Of a DNA stretch of 64,000 nt, positions 13,638 through 23,113 are shown piece after piece. The notes beneath the pieces were generated by a model. The model ran no database searches, had not been told where the DNA came from, and worked only from the letters and a program-made list of their open reading frames with translations. The stretch comes from Hominisplanchenecus_A murintestinalis. GTDB lineage: Bacteria > Bacillota > Clostridia > Lachnospirales > Lachnospiraceae. Made by a program: the position numbers and the translations under genes. Each line of letters opens with the position of its first letter. The first letter of the stretch is position 1. The stretch is from NCBI RefSeq assembly GCF_943193015.1, contig NZ_CALPCM010000007.1, positions 1 to 64,000 on the forward strand. The letters run 5' to 3'.

Positions 13638-16001
13638 ATGGCAGAAGGAAATTACAGAGGGCTGACGGCTTCGGAGGTCCGGCAGAAAAAGGAGCAGGGA
13701 CTGGTAAATGTCACAAACAACAATATTTTTAAGACAAAGAAAGAGATTATCATTACCCATACGATCACATATTTTAATTTTCTAAATCTTTTCCTTGGAA
13801 TTTTGGTGCTTATATCGGGGCAATATAAGAATATCACATTCATGGGCGTCATTATCGTAAACTCCATCATAGGAATCATCCAGGAAATGAAAGTAAAAAA
13901 ACTGGTAGACGGCCTTTCCGTGATTACAGCCTCGAAAGCGAGAGTGATTCGGGACGGGGAGGAGCAGGAAATCCCAATCGATGAAGTCGTGCAGGAAGAC
14001 GTGGTGGCGGTGGCAAACGGCGACCAGATTTGTGCGGACTGCATCGTATTGGAATCAGACGGCATGGAAGTGAATGAATCTATGCTGACCGGAGAATCGA
14101 AGCCTGTCCGGAAAAAGGAGGGGGATAAGCTTCTGTCAGGAAGTTTCCTGGTAGCCGGAACGGGGGTCGGCAAAGTTGAGCATGTCGGAGAGGAGAATTA
14201 TGCGGTGCAGCTTGCAAAAAAGGCTAAGACAAAGAAGCGTGCAACGTCTGAAATGCAGCGCATGATTAAGCGGATTATTAAAGTGCTGGGTATCCTGATT
14301 ATTCCGATTGGTATTCTTTTGTACCGTTCTCAGATTAACGTGGATGGCGCGACATTTTCCGAAAGCCTGGTTGGGACTGTGGCCGGGGTTATCGGTATGA
14401 TTCCGGAAGGTCTGGTACTTTTGACAAGCGTGTCCTTTATTCTGGGCGTAGGCCGTTTGGCGAGGAAACGTGCGCTGGTACAGGAGATGGAGGCGATTGA
14501 GGCGCTGGCGAGGGTAAATGTGCTCTGCCTGGATAAAACAGGGACGATTACGACAGGCGAACTGGAAGTAGTGGAGCTGGAGGCAGTGGGCGACGAGGAG
14601 ACTGAGCGTCTTGAACAGGTTATGAATGAGATGTCATATGCCTTTGATGATGTGAACAATACCCAGAAAGCGCTGATGAAAAGGTTTAGGCAGACGAAAA
14701 TATGGAGGATTTCGGGGAAAATCCCATTTTCATCTGACAGGAAGTACCGCGCCATACGATTTGAGAATGAAGGCTGCTATGTGCTGGGCGCTCCGGAATT
14801 TCTGAATAAAGATGATGAAGAGCTGCGGCAGAAAGTTTACGGTTATTCGGCGGAAGGGCTTCGTGTTCTGCTTCTGGGCAGGTGCGGAGATATTCATGAG
14901 GATACGGGGGAAGTAGAAAATGTAATACCTGTGGGGCTGGTTGTGATTTCAGACTGCATTCGTCCCGAGGCGATGGATACATTCCGCTATTTCAGAGAGC
15001 AGCAGGTAGATATAAAAGTGGTATCCGGAGATAACCCTATGACTGTATCGCAGATAGCGGTTAAGGCGGGGCTGGAAGGCGGAGAGCGCTTTATTGACGC
15101 GAATGAGCTGCCTGAAGACTTTCAGGAGCTGCGCAGGGAGGTAGAGAAATATGCGGTGTTTGGCCGTGTGAAGCCTGAGCAGAAGCAGAGGATTGTCCAG
15201 GCATACCAGGCGAATAAACAGGTAGTAGGCATGGTAGGCGATGGTGTGAACGATGTGCTGGCATTAAAAGATTCGGACTGTGGCATTGCTATGGCGGCAG
15301 GCAGCGACGCAGCGAAGCAGGTGGCGCATATCGTGCTTTTGGATTCCAACTTTGCCTGCCTGAAAAATATTGTGAGTGAGGGACGTACCATCATTACGAA
15401 TATTGAGCGTGTAAGTTCCCTGTACCTGACAAAGACGATTTATTCCGTGCTGCTGTGCGTGATTTTTATTTTGCTGGAGAGGGCGTATCCGTTTATTCCG
15501 ATCCAGCTCTCCTGGATAAGCACTACGGCAATCGGGATTCCGAGCTTTATTCTTGCCCTGGAACATACAGAATCTGTCAACTCCAGCGGTTTTCTGCGGC
15601 ATGTGCTGCGGATTGCCCTGCCTTCGGCGGTGACGATGGTGCTGAGCCTGCTGGTTATCCAGGTTCTGGGGCGGTTCTGGCATATGGAAGAAACGCTGAC
15701 CTATACGTTTAATCTTTTAGCCGGCGGCGCCGTAGCCATGATGGTCGTAGTGAAAGTGTGCCGGCCGATGAACTGGCTGAGAAGGGCTTTGAGCATTAGC
15801 ATAATTGTTATATTCTGCGCGGGTATCCTCGTGGCACCGGGATTTTTAGGGATTTACAGCATTTTCCGCTGGGAAATGGCGCTTATGGTTCCGCTGTTGT
15901 GTATGGTAGTTGTGTTCTTTAAGATGTTCACGGACTTTGCCGAAGGCTGCTTTTGGGCGAGGCGGTGGATTAAGAGAAAGATGAAAAGGAAAGTATTGTA
16001 G
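13638..16001 (+). CDS. Cation-transporting P-type ATPase (CtpE-like, probably Ca2+)
   Basis: A 787-residue P-type ATPase. It has the actuator loop TGES, the phosphorylation site DKTGT with D299, the MVGDGVND hinge, and a TM4 of the form PEGL (MIPEGLVLLTS). It has ten or so membrane segments and no N-terminal metal-binding domain. The PEGLVLLTS TM4 and overall size match the CtpE group, which exports Ca2+ in actinobacteria, so calcium efflux is the best guess; other divalent ions are possible. The start follows a weak ribosome site (AAAAAGGGG). The NSS transporter begins 14 bp after its stop, suggesting co-transcription. Confidence 0.85.
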   Translation: MAEGNYRGLTASEVRQKKEQGLVNVTNNNIFKTKKEIIITHTITYFNFLNLFLGILVLISGQYKNITFMGVIIVNSIIGIIQEMKVKKLVDGLSVITASKARVIRDGEEQEIPIDEVVQEDVVAVANGDQICADCIVLESDGMEVNESMLTGESKPVRKKEGDKLLSGSFLVAGTGVGKVEHVGEENYAVQLAKKAKTKKRATSEMQRMIKRIIKVLGILIIPIGILLYRSQINVDGATFSESLVGTVAGVIGMIPEGLVLLTSVSFILGVGRLARKRALVQEMEAIEALARVNVLCLDKTGTITTGELEVVELEAVGDEETERLEQVMNEMSYAFDDVNNTQKALMKRFRQTKIWRISGKIPFSSDRKYRAIRFENEGCYVLGAPEFLNKDDEELRQKVYGYSAEGLRVLLLGRCGDIHEDTGEVENVIPVGLVVISDCIRPEAMDTFRYFREQQVDIKVVSGDNPMTVSQIAVKAGLEGGERFIDANELPEDFQELRREVEKYAVFGRVKPEQKQRIVQAYQANKQVVGMVGDGVNDVLALKDSDCGIAMAAGSDAAKQVAHIVLLDSNFACLKNIVSEGRTIITNIERVSSLYLTKTIYSVLLCVIFILLERAYPFIPIQLSWISTTAIGIPSFILALEHTESVNSSGFLRHVLRIALPSAVTMVLSLLVIQVLGRFWHMEETLTYTFNLLAGGAVAMMVVVKVCRPMNWLRRALSISIIVIFCAGILVAPGFLGIYSIFRWEMALMVPLLCMVVVFFKMFTDFAEGCFWARRWIKRKMKRKVL

Positions 16002-16015
16002 GAGGAAAGAGAAAG

Positions 16016-17413
16016 ATGGGAAAAGAGGAAAGTGCGGGAAATTCTTTGGAGGCAGGAAAGTCCCGCGGCAGTTTTTCTGGAAAGCTGGGATATGTCCTGG
16101 CAGTTGCAGGATCGGCTGTGGGGCTTGGGAATATCTGGAGGTTTCCCTATCTGGCTGCGAAATATGGGGGAGGTATTTTTTTACTGGTATATCTGGTGCT
16201 GATGCTGACATTTGGATATGCGCTGATTGTATCGGAGACTGCGCTTGGACGTATGACAAAAAGAAGCCCGGTGGGAGCCTTCCAGGCATTTGGAAAGAGT
16301 TTTCCGTTTCGGTTCGGCGGCTGGATAAATGCCGTGATTCCCATGTTGATTGTACCTTATTACAGCGTGATTGGGGGATGGGTGTTAAAATATTTGTTTG
16401 AGTATTTGAGAGGAAGTACAGAAGTCCTTGCAGGAGACGGCTATTTTTCAGGATTTATTGCAGATGGGATTAGCGCCGGGGGCTGGTTTCTCTTTTTCGG
16501 GCTGCTGGTTGTGGCAGTTCTCTTTGCCGGGGTAAAGCAGGGAATAGAGAGGGTTTCAAAAGTGATGATGCCGCTGCTTGTTGTACTGGCCGTCTTTGTG
16601 GCGGGATATTCTATGACCAGGCCGGGCGCTTGGGAAGGAGTAAAGTATTTCTTGATTCCGAATGTAAAGAATTTTTCCTGGATGACGGTGGTTGCCGCTA
16701 TGGGGCAGATGTTTTATTCTCTTTCTATAGCTATGGGAATTTTATACACTTACGGATCTTATATAAAGAAAGATGTAGACATTGAAAAGTCAACAGGGCA
16801 GGTGGAAGTGTTTGACACGGCAATCGCCATACTTGCGGGGCTTATGATTATCCCGGCAGTTTTCGCATTTTCCGGCGGAGATCCGGACACTTTGAAAGCA
16901 GGTCCGGCGCTGATGTTTATTACAATTCCGAAGGTATTTGCGAATATGGGCTTTGGAACGGGAGCGGGAGTTATGTTTTTTCTGCTGGTGCTGCTTGCGG
17001 CGCTGACCAGTGCGATTTCTCTGGCGGAGTCCGGTGTGTCTACTTTTGAAGACCAGCTTGGCTGGAGCCGCCGTAAGTCTACCCTGCTGATGGGGGCGCT
17101 TATCATTCTGTTTGGACTGGCTTCCGCACTTGGTTTTGGGGCGCTGGATTTTATTGCTCCGTTTGGGATGTCGATTCTTGACTTTTTTGATTTTCTGACA
17201 AATTCGCTTATGATGCCTGTGGCTGCGCTGGCAACCTGTCTTTTGGTTACCCGTGTGGCAGGGCTTGGCAAAATTGCACAGGAAGTTGAACAGTCGTCTG
17301 CTTTTAAGCGCAGGGGCATGTATAATATATTTATGAAGTATCTGGCTCCCGTGTGCATTGTGATTATACTTCTCAGTTCGATTGCGAACGTACTCGGATG
17401 GATTTCCATGTAG
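16016..17413 (+). CDS. Sodium-dependent transporter, NSS (SNF) family
   Basis: A 465-residue symporter with about 11 hydrophobic helices. TM1 carries the family signature AGSAVGLGNIWRFPY, with the unwound GLGN Na+/substrate site. Members import amino acids or related compounds using the sodium gradient (LeuT, MhsT). The substrate cannot be read from sequence. GGAGGAAAGAG precedes the ATG, 14 bp after the P-type ATPase. A strong terminator follows. Confidence 0.9.
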   Translation: MGKEESAGNSLEAGKSRGSFSGKLGYVLAVAGSAVGLGNIWRFPYLAAKYGGGIFLLVYLVLMLTFGYALIVSETALGRMTKRSPVGAFQAFGKSFPFRFGGWINAVIPMLIVPYYSVIGGWVLKYLFEYLRGSTEVLAGDGYFSGFIADGISAGGWFLFFGLLVVAVLFAGVKQGIERVSKVMMPLLVVLAVFVAGYSMTRPGAWEGVKYFLIPNVKNFSWMTVVAAMGQMFYSLSIAMGILYTYGSYIKKDVDIEKSTGQVEVFDTAIAILAGLMIIPAVFAFSGGDPDTLKAGPALMFITIPKVFANMGFGTGAGVMFFLLVLLAALTSAISLAESGVSTFEDQLGWSRRKSTLLMGALIILFGLASALGFGALDFIAPFGMSILDFFDFLTNSLMMPVAALATCLLVTRVAGLGKIAQEVEQSSAFKRRGMYNIFMKYLAPVCIVIILLSSIANVLGWISM

Positions 17414-17458
17414 GAAAAGCCGGGCGGTATGAGTTCATGCTTTGCCTGGCTTTTCCTG
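17414..17458 (+). terminator. Terminator after the NSS transporter
   Basis: GAAAAGCCGGGC pairs with GCCTGGCTTTTC, followed by CTGTATAAA. The long A/T shoulders of the stem serve as the terminator tract. Confidence 0.8.
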
Positions 17459-17547
17459 TATAAAATGATAGAGAAAACAGCACGTTCTGCACATTTTGCC
17501 CGGGCTTACATACAATAGCTATAAAGAGAAATAGCAGGGGATTATTT

Positions 17548-18348
17548 ATGGCAAAGATTGTAGTGGACGCCGGTCACGGAGGCCGGGATTCCGGAGCAGT
17601 TTTCCAGGGAAGGCAGGAGAAGGATGATACGCTCCGGCTGGCGCTGGCTGTGGGGGAAATCTTGGAAAGGAACGGGCAGGAGGTTGTGTTTACCAGAACA
17701 GAGGATGTGTATCAGACCCCTTCTAGGAAAGCGGCGATAGGAAATGAAGAGAATGCAGATTTTTTTGTGTCTCTGCACAGGAATTCCAGTCCGGTTCCAA
17801 ACCAGTATAATGGAGTAGAAACCCTGGTTTATGATAATAACGGCATAAAGTCAGAAATGGCAGAGAATATCAACAGTGAGCTGGAACAGGTGGGATTCCG
17901 CAATATCGGTGTCAAAGAAAGACCGGGACTGGCGGTGCTCCGCAGGACGAGGATGCCGGCTGTATTGGTGGAAGCAGGATTTATTAACAGCGATGTGGAT
18001 AACAGGATTTTTGACGAGAATTTTGATGCGATTGCCCAGGGGATTGCCAACGGGGTTCTCCAGGCTATCCATGAAAATAACAGGGCGCAGGAAATAGAAG
18101 GAAGCTTTCCTGAAAATGGGGAAGCGGAAGAAATCGTGGTTTACCGTGTGCAGACAGGAGCATTTACACAGCCCCAGAACGCCGAAGCGCTGCTTTATCA
18201 GTTGCAGCAGCAAGGCTTTCCGGTATACACGATTTGGGAAGACGGTTACTACAAAGTTGTGGTAGGAGAGTTTGGAAAACTGGATAATGCGGTGAAAATG
18301 GAAAATGTGCTCAGGAGATATGGTTACAATACCTTTGTGACAAGTTAG
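17548..18348 (+). CDS. N-acetylmuramoyl-L-alanine amidase with SPOR domain
   Basis: A 266-residue amidase_3 enzyme of the CwlC/CwlD type. The zinc ligands sit in DAGHGGRDSG (H9), VSLHRN and the catalytic VLVEAGF. It cleaves the bond between N-acetylmuramic acid and L-alanine of the stem peptide. Residues ~193-266 form a SPOR domain (VYRVQTGAF..YYKVVVGEF), which binds denuded glycan at division or spore sites. No signal peptide is seen, as in CwlC, where the enzyme acts in the mother cell at lysis; a similar role in sporulation is possible but inferred. It is an isolated gene after a terminator. Confidence 0.9.
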   Translation: MAKIVVDAGHGGRDSGAVFQGRQEKDDTLRLALAVGEILERNGQEVVFTRTEDVYQTPSRKAAIGNEENADFFVSLHRNSSPVPNQYNGVETLVYDNNGIKSEMAENINSELEQVGFRNIGVKERPGLAVLRRTRMPAVLVEAGFINSDVDNRIFDENFDAIAQGIANGVLQAIHENNRAQEIEGSFPENGEAEEIVVYRVQTGAFTQPQNAEALLYQLQQQGFPVYTIWEDGYYKVVVGEFGKLDNAVKMENVLRRYGYNTFVTS

Positions 18349-18395
18349 CGGGGGCAGTTTTTGAGAGGCTTGACAGAGAAGGCTGAAAAGTGGCA

Positions 18396-18467
18396 GGCGC
18401 CCCGGCTGGGCAGCGTCCGGCGTAATCATGAGAACTGTCGGTTCCGTGACTGTCCGGGGTAAGCGCC
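18396..18467 (+). other. GC-rich stem-closed intergenic segment, possible structured RNA
   Basis: GGCGCCCCGG (18396-18405) can pair with CCGGG (18454-18458) and GCGCC (18463-18467) across a short bulge, closing a loop of about 48 nt with further CCGG/CGG pairing. It is much more GC-rich than the surroundings and lies between the amidase stop and the cca promoter. No known riboswitch motif is recognised and there is no T tract. Confidence 0.3.
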
Positions 18468-18516
18468 AAACCGCAATTGAAAACCAGACAAATTACATGC
18501 GGAGTCTGTGCGTTTC

Positions 18517-18545
18517 TTGTCATACGGCATTTCACCTGCTATAAT
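18517..18545 (+). promoter_or_regulatory. Promoter of cca
   Basis: TTGTCA (18517-18522), 17-bp spacer, TATAAT (18540-18545), about 80 bp before the cca start. Confidence 0.8.
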
Positions 18546-18626
18546 TAACAATGACTAAGAGCGTTCTGAAAAGGACGGAAAACTTGTAGAGAAGGAAATT
18601 GCAGAAATCACGAGAAGGAGAACGCC

Positions 18627-19979
18627 ATGCAGATTTCAATGCCGGAGAATGTGAGAAAGATTATAGAGAAGCTGGAGGAAGCAGGCTTTGAAGCTTATGC
18701 TGTGGGAGGATGTATCCGTGACTCTATATTGGGGCGTCGGCCGAATGATTGGGATATTACCACTTCCGCAAGGCCATTGGAAATAAAAGCGCTGTTCAGA
18801 AGGACGGTTGATACAGGATTGCAGCATGGTACAGTTACCGTGCTTTTGGGCGGGGAGGGATATGAAGTCACGACATACCGGATTGATGGCGAATATGAGG
18901 ATGGCAGACATCCGAAGGAAGTGGTTTTTACGTCTAATCTGACAGAGGATTTGCGGCGCCGCGATTTTACGATTAATGCTATGGCTTACAGTGAAAGGGA
19001 CGGGCTGGTGGATGTTTTTGACGGTATGGGAGACATAGAAAAAGGAGTTATCCGCTGTGTGGGAAACGCAGAAGAGCGTTTTACGGAGGATGCGCTGCGG
19101 ATGCTGCGGGCGGTAAGGTTTTCGGCTCAGCTTGGTTTTTCAATTGAAGAAAGCACAAGGGAGGCTATTGCAAAGCTTGCCGGGAATCTTTCGAAAATCA
19201 GTGCGGAGCGCATTCAGGCAGAAATGACAAAGCTGCTTATGTCTCCGCATCCTGAGGAATTAAGGACGGCATATGAAACAGGCATTACAGCCGTTATCTT
19301 GCCGGAATTTGACAGGATGATGGGAACGGAGCAGCATACGCCTCATCATTTCTGCACGGTAGGGGAGCATACTCTGTGGGCGCTTATAAATGTACGGGCG
19401 GACAAAGTACTGCGTCTCGCGATGTTGTTTCATGATATGGGGAAGCCTGCTGTCCGTGCAGCAGATGAAAAGGGGCAGGATCATTTTATAGGACATCCGG
19501 AAGAGAGTGTGCGCGTGGCAAATGAAGTCCTGCACCGTTGGAAGTTTGATAATGATACGATAAATAAGGTGAAATGTCTGGTGCGTTTTCATGATTTGCG
19601 CCCGGCGCTTACTCCCAGGAGTGTCCGGCGTATGGCTCATAAAGTAGGAGGGGCGATGATGCCGCTGCTTTTTGAGGTACAGCGGGCGGATATCCTTGCT
19701 CAAAGCGGATGCCGAAGAGAAGAAAAGCTGCACAGCCTTGAGATGGTTGGCAGGATTTATGAAGAAGTGCTGGAAAAAGGGCAGTGTCTTTCTATGAAAG
19801 AGCTGGCGGTAAGCGGGAAGGATTTAATTGCGGACGGTATGGAACCCGGCAAAGAGATAGGGCGTGTGTTGGAAGCGCTTTTGAATGATGTGCTGGAAGA
19901 ACCGGAGCATAATACAAAAGAATATCTGTTGACATACAGCAGGGAGCTTAGGAACTCTCCTGCCACTAATATTATATAA
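18627..19979 (+). CDS. cca: CCA tRNA nucleotidyltransferase
   Basis: A 450-residue class II nucleotidyltransferase that adds or repairs the 3' CCA of tRNAs. This is consistent with a tRNA-Gly in this window that lacks an encoded CCA. Motifs: the AVGGCIRD flexible loop, DWDITTSA with the metal-binding aspartates, RRRDFTINAMAY, and RMLRAVRFSAQLGF. The C-terminal half has an HD-type region (LRLAMLFHDMGKP). GAAGGAGAACGCC precedes the ATG. It has its own promoter, and no clear terminator follows. Confidence 0.93.
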   Translation: MQISMPENVRKIIEKLEEAGFEAYAVGGCIRDSILGRRPNDWDITTSARPLEIKALFRRTVDTGLQHGTVTVLLGGEGYEVTTYRIDGEYEDGRHPKEVVFTSNLTEDLRRRDFTINAMAYSERDGLVDVFDGMGDIEKGVIRCVGNAEERFTEDALRMLRAVRFSAQLGFSIEESTREAIAKLAGNLSKISAERIQAEMTKLLMSPHPEELRTAYETGITAVILPEFDRMMGTEQHTPHHFCTVGEHTLWALINVRADKVLRLAMLFHDMGKPAVRAADEKGQDHFIGHPEESVRVANEVLHRWKFDNDTINKVKCLVRFHDLRPALTPRSVRRMAHKVGGAMMPLLFEVQRADILAQSGCRREEKLHSLEMVGRIYEEVLEKGQCLSMKELAVSGKDLIADGMEPGKEIGRVLEALLNDVLEEPEHNTKEYLLTYSRELRNSPATNII

Positions 19980-20041
19980 GAAAAACGCTGGAAAACAAGA
20001 CTGATTCCATGTTATGCTGGATGTCAGAACCAGATGCTTTA

Positions 20042-20070
20042 TTGACATAAGACGGCGGAAAACGTATAAT
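20042..20070 (+). promoter_or_regulatory. Consensus promoter of the cell-wall amidase gene
   Basis: A perfect TTGACA (20042-20047), 17-bp spacer and perfect TATAAT (20065-20070). It overlaps an upstream in-frame ATG at 20069, which therefore cannot be in the transcript. Confidence 0.88.
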
Positions 20071-20113
20071 GTTTACGGAGTATAAAGAGATTAGGCACGA
20101 AAAGGGGAAATCT

Positions 20114-22033
20114 ATGATGAGAAAACGAAGGAAGGGCATGCTGTTGAGGTTTTTTCTGGCACTGGGCGTGTGCTGGATGTTTATGAGTCGACAGGCGGCG
20201 GCAGAGGAGGTTCCAGTTCTTGAATACATTTATACAGGGGAAGACGGGACGGATAGCCGGCTAATGGTTGTCTCGGTGCGCACAGGAGGGGAGAGCCTGG
20301 AGTGTGCAGAACTTTTTTGGGGGGTTGGAGAAGAAATGCAGAGCGCAGAGGCTGTGGAAGTGGTTGACGGATATGCGGCGTTTCTGCTTGATGACGCAGT
20401 AGAAACAGGGCAGCTGCAGTATTTGGGAATTGTGTGCGGCGGCGTGGAGCATATGCTGGATATACAGACATTCCGGGCGGCGGAAGACACAGTGGAGGCA
20501 TCTGTAGCGGACGCCGCAGCAATAGAGCTGGATGGAGAGATGGGTGCAGCGGTGTCGGAGGATGTCGGGGAGATTCCAGTAGCGGAAGGCGCGGAAGGAA
20601 TTTATGGCATGCTTGGCACGGCTGAGACAGAGGCGGCAGCTTCTGAAAACTATCGCGGGTTTACTCCGGGGAATGGGCTGAACAGGGGCGGCGGTGATAT
20701 TGTCGTTGTGCTTGATCCTGGGCATGGAGGCTCGGATTATGGCGCTTACAGAACCTGGGATAACATCTCTTACATAGAAAAGAATATTGCTTTGAAGATT
20801 TCGAAATATACGAAAGAAGAGCTGGAGAAATACGCAGGTGTAAGGGTGTACCTGACCCGGAGCACGGACGTAGCTCTTTCGCTGGCAGACCGTGTGGCTT
20901 ATGCGGAGCAAATGGGAGCTACTGTGCTGATTAGCCAGCATATTAATTCGACAGGAGAGCAGCAGTCCACAGCTACAGGGGCTGAGGTTATGGTGTCGAA
21001 GGGAAATTACAGGCCGGAGCAGGCGGCAGAGACAGGGGCGATAGCGCGGGCAGTGCTGGCAGAGCTTGAGAAGATAGGATTTAAAAACAGAGATTTGGTA
21101 TACAAACTTTCGGAAACGGGAAATACTTATCCTAATAAGAAGCTGGCAGACTATTACGGAATTGTCAGGATGAGCGTACTGGCCGGGTTTCCGGGCATGA
21201 TTGTGGAGCACGGCTTTGTGAGCAACCCGGCGGACTGCGTAAAGTATTATGGGTCAAATGCAAAGATTAAGAAGATGGGCGTGGCGGACGCCACAGCCAT
21301 TGCGAAATATTATAACCTGCAAAAGAAGAGCACCATCGGCTGGAACCAGGAAAAGGGGCAGTGGTATTACGTGAGAGAGGACGGGCAGCGCCAGCCCTCC
21401 GGATGGCTGAATACAGGCGGCGCATGGTATTATCTGGACAGCAATGGCTATCGTGTGACAGGGTGGCAGACGCTTGCGAAGAAAAAGTATTATTTTAACA
21501 GCGAGGGCGTGAGGCAGACAGGCCTGACGGCGGTTGACGGAAAGAATTACTATTTTAACAGTAAGGGAATGCTCAAAAAAGGATTCTTTTCCGGCTTTGA
21601 CGGAAACAGCTATTATGCGGATAAAAGCGGTATACTTTATAGCGGATGGAGAAACTACAAAGGAAAAAAATACTATTTTCATAAGAAGAGACATGCGGCA
21701 CGGACGGGATGGGCAAAGCTTGGAAAATATTACTACTATTTCAATGAGGCCGGACAGATGCAGAGAGGGATTGTGGAATCCGGCGGTGAGAAGTATTATC
21801 TGGACAGCAATGGCAGAAAAAGCACGGGGCTGATTGCGTATGAGGGCAGGAAATACTATTTTGATAAAAGCACCGGAAAGATGTTAAAAAAGACCTGGAA
21901 GAGAATGAAAGCGGGCTGGTATTATTTCAGCAAATACGGTTATGCGATTCAGGGAAAGACGAAGAGAATCAGCGGTGTGCGGTACAAGTTTAATGAAGAG
22001 GGCATATGCCTGAATAAATCAAAGAGGAAGTAG
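20114..22033 (+). CDS. Secreted N-acetylmuramoyl-L-alanine amidase with cell-wall-binding repeats
   Basis: A 639-residue exported murein hydrolase. A signal peptide (MMRKRRKG followed by a hydrophobic core ending SRQAAAEE) precedes an acidic region of ~170 residues. An amidase_3 domain (VVVLDPGHGGSDYG, LISQHINS, MIVEHGFV) comes next. From about residue 420 to the end there are some ten CW_binding/choline-binding-like repeats of the WYYLDSNG / KYYFNSEG form. Such repeats bind choline or glucan in the envelope. The start is ATG 20114 (or 20117) behind AAAGGGGAAA; the longer frame from 20069 would begin within the -10 box. The DUF6077-like membrane gene follows 15 bp later. Confidence 0.9.
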   Translation: MMRKRRKGMLLRFFLALGVCWMFMSRQAAAEEVPVLEYIYTGEDGTDSRLMVVSVRTGGESLECAELFWGVGEEMQSAEAVEVVDGYAAFLLDDAVETGQLQYLGIVCGGVEHMLDIQTFRAAEDTVEASVADAAAIELDGEMGAAVSEDVGEIPVAEGAEGIYGMLGTAETEAAASENYRGFTPGNGLNRGGGDIVVVLDPGHGGSDYGAYRTWDNISYIEKNIALKISKYTKEELEKYAGVRVYLTRSTDVALSLADRVAYAEQMGATVLISQHINSTGEQQSTATGAEVMVSKGNYRPEQAAETGAIARAVLAELEKIGFKNRDLVYKLSETGNTYPNKKLADYYGIVRMSVLAGFPGMIVEHGFVSNPADCVKYYGSNAKIKKMGVADATAIAKYYNLQKKSTIGWNQEKGQWYYVREDGQRQPSGWLNTGGAWYYLDSNGYRVTGWQTLAKKKYYFNSEGVRQTGLTAVDGKNYYFNSKGMLKKGFFSGFDGNSYYADKSGILYSGWRNYKGKKYYFHKKRHAARTGWAKLGKYYYYFNEAGQMQRGIVESGGEKYYLDSNGRKSTGLIAYEGRKYYFDKSTGKMLKKTWKRMKAGWYYFSKYGYAIQGKTKRISGVRYKFNEEGICLNKSKRK

Positions 22034-22048
22034 GAAAGAGGGGATTTG

Positions 22049-23080
22049 GTGGCAGTAAAAGCGATATGGATACTGGTGTGGTTTTTAGCCGTTCCGTTCT
22101 GCACAGGCCTGTTTGTGACAGGAAAGATGGAAGAGGAGAAAGAAAGTTTTCTGTTGACGATGCTCTGCGGCTACGCAGGGATGTTTGCGGTATTTGAAAT
22201 TATGACGGTGCCGATGATTTTTCTGCGGCTTTCCTTTTCTATGCTGAAATATTCCTATGGAGCAGTTATTCTGGCGCTGGCAGGTATTTCGGCAGTCTGT
22301 GAGCGGAAACGCATATTGCCGCTTATCTGGGGAAAAATAAAAAAGATACGGGAGATACCGTGGACATGCCTTGCGGCAGCCGTATTGATTGTTCTGCAGA
22401 TTGGCGTGTATGCAGTAGGGATGTCTACGGATTTGGACGATTCGTTTTACGTGGGGACAGCGACGACGGCAATTGAGACAGATACCATGTATCAGTACAG
22501 CGCTTATACTGGAAATGCGGTAAAAAGCCTGCCGTCCCGATATGTGCTTTCGCCATTTCCCGTGATGCTGGCGTTTTATAGTGAGGCGGTGGGGATGAGC
22601 CCTGCGGCAGTGGCACATACGGTAATGCCGCTTTTTTTCATAGCGTTGGCATATGGCGTCTATATGCTAATCGGGCGGCGTCTGTTTCGGGGAGATATGA
22701 AAGCTACTGGGATGTTCCTGTGCTTTTTATCCCTGATTCATATCTTTTCCTATTATTCTGTATATACGCAGGGAACTTTTATGCTTATCCGTATCTGGCA
22801 GGGAAAAGCGGTACTGGCGGCGCTGCTTCTTCCGGCAGTGTTTTATTTCGGAATGCGTGTATTCCAGGGAGAGTCGAAAAGCGGAGACTGGATGGGGCTG
22901 CTGCTGCTTATGGTATCCTGCAGCCTGGTATCCTCCATGGGAATCATGCTGGCTCCGGTTATGCTGGGGATTTTTGGAATTTTGTACGGTCTTTTGAAGA
23001 AACAGTGGAAGCGTCTGGGACTGGCGGTTTTGTGTACCCTGCCCTGCCTTGTGTGTGCGGCGGTGTATATTGTATTATAG
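22049..23080 (+). CDS. Multispanning membrane protein, DUF6077-like, function unknown
   Basis: A 343-residue membrane protein with about nine hydrophobic segments, and a loop GMSTDLDDSFYVGTA followed by SRYVLSPFPVM. This kind of acidic first loop is seen in GT-C fold glycosyltransferases and mannosyltransferase-like proteins, but the assignment is inference. It resembles proteins labelled DUF6077 in Lachnospiraceae. GTG 22049 fits the ribosome site AGAGGGG better than TTG 22046. It is followed after 33 bp by another membrane protein that may continue the same function. Confidence 0.6.
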   Translation: MAVKAIWILVWFLAVPFCTGLFVTGKMEEEKESFLLTMLCGYAGMFAVFEIMTVPMIFLRLSFSMLKYSYGAVILALAGISAVCERKRILPLIWGKIKKIREIPWTCLAAAVLIVLQIGVYAVGMSTDLDDSFYVGTATTAIETDTMYQYSAYTGNAVKSLPSRYVLSPFPVMLAFYSEAVGMSPAAVAHTVMPLFFIALAYGVYMLIGRRLFRGDMKATGMFLCFLSLIHIFSYYSVYTQGTFMLIRIWQGKAVLAALLLPAVFYFGMRVFQGESKSGDWMGLLLLMVSCSLVSSMGIMLAPVMLGIFGILYGLLKKQWKRLGLAVLCTLPCLVCAAVYIVL

Positions 23081-23113
23081 AAATGGCGTAAAAGTGGATG
23101 GTAGGAGGAAGCT

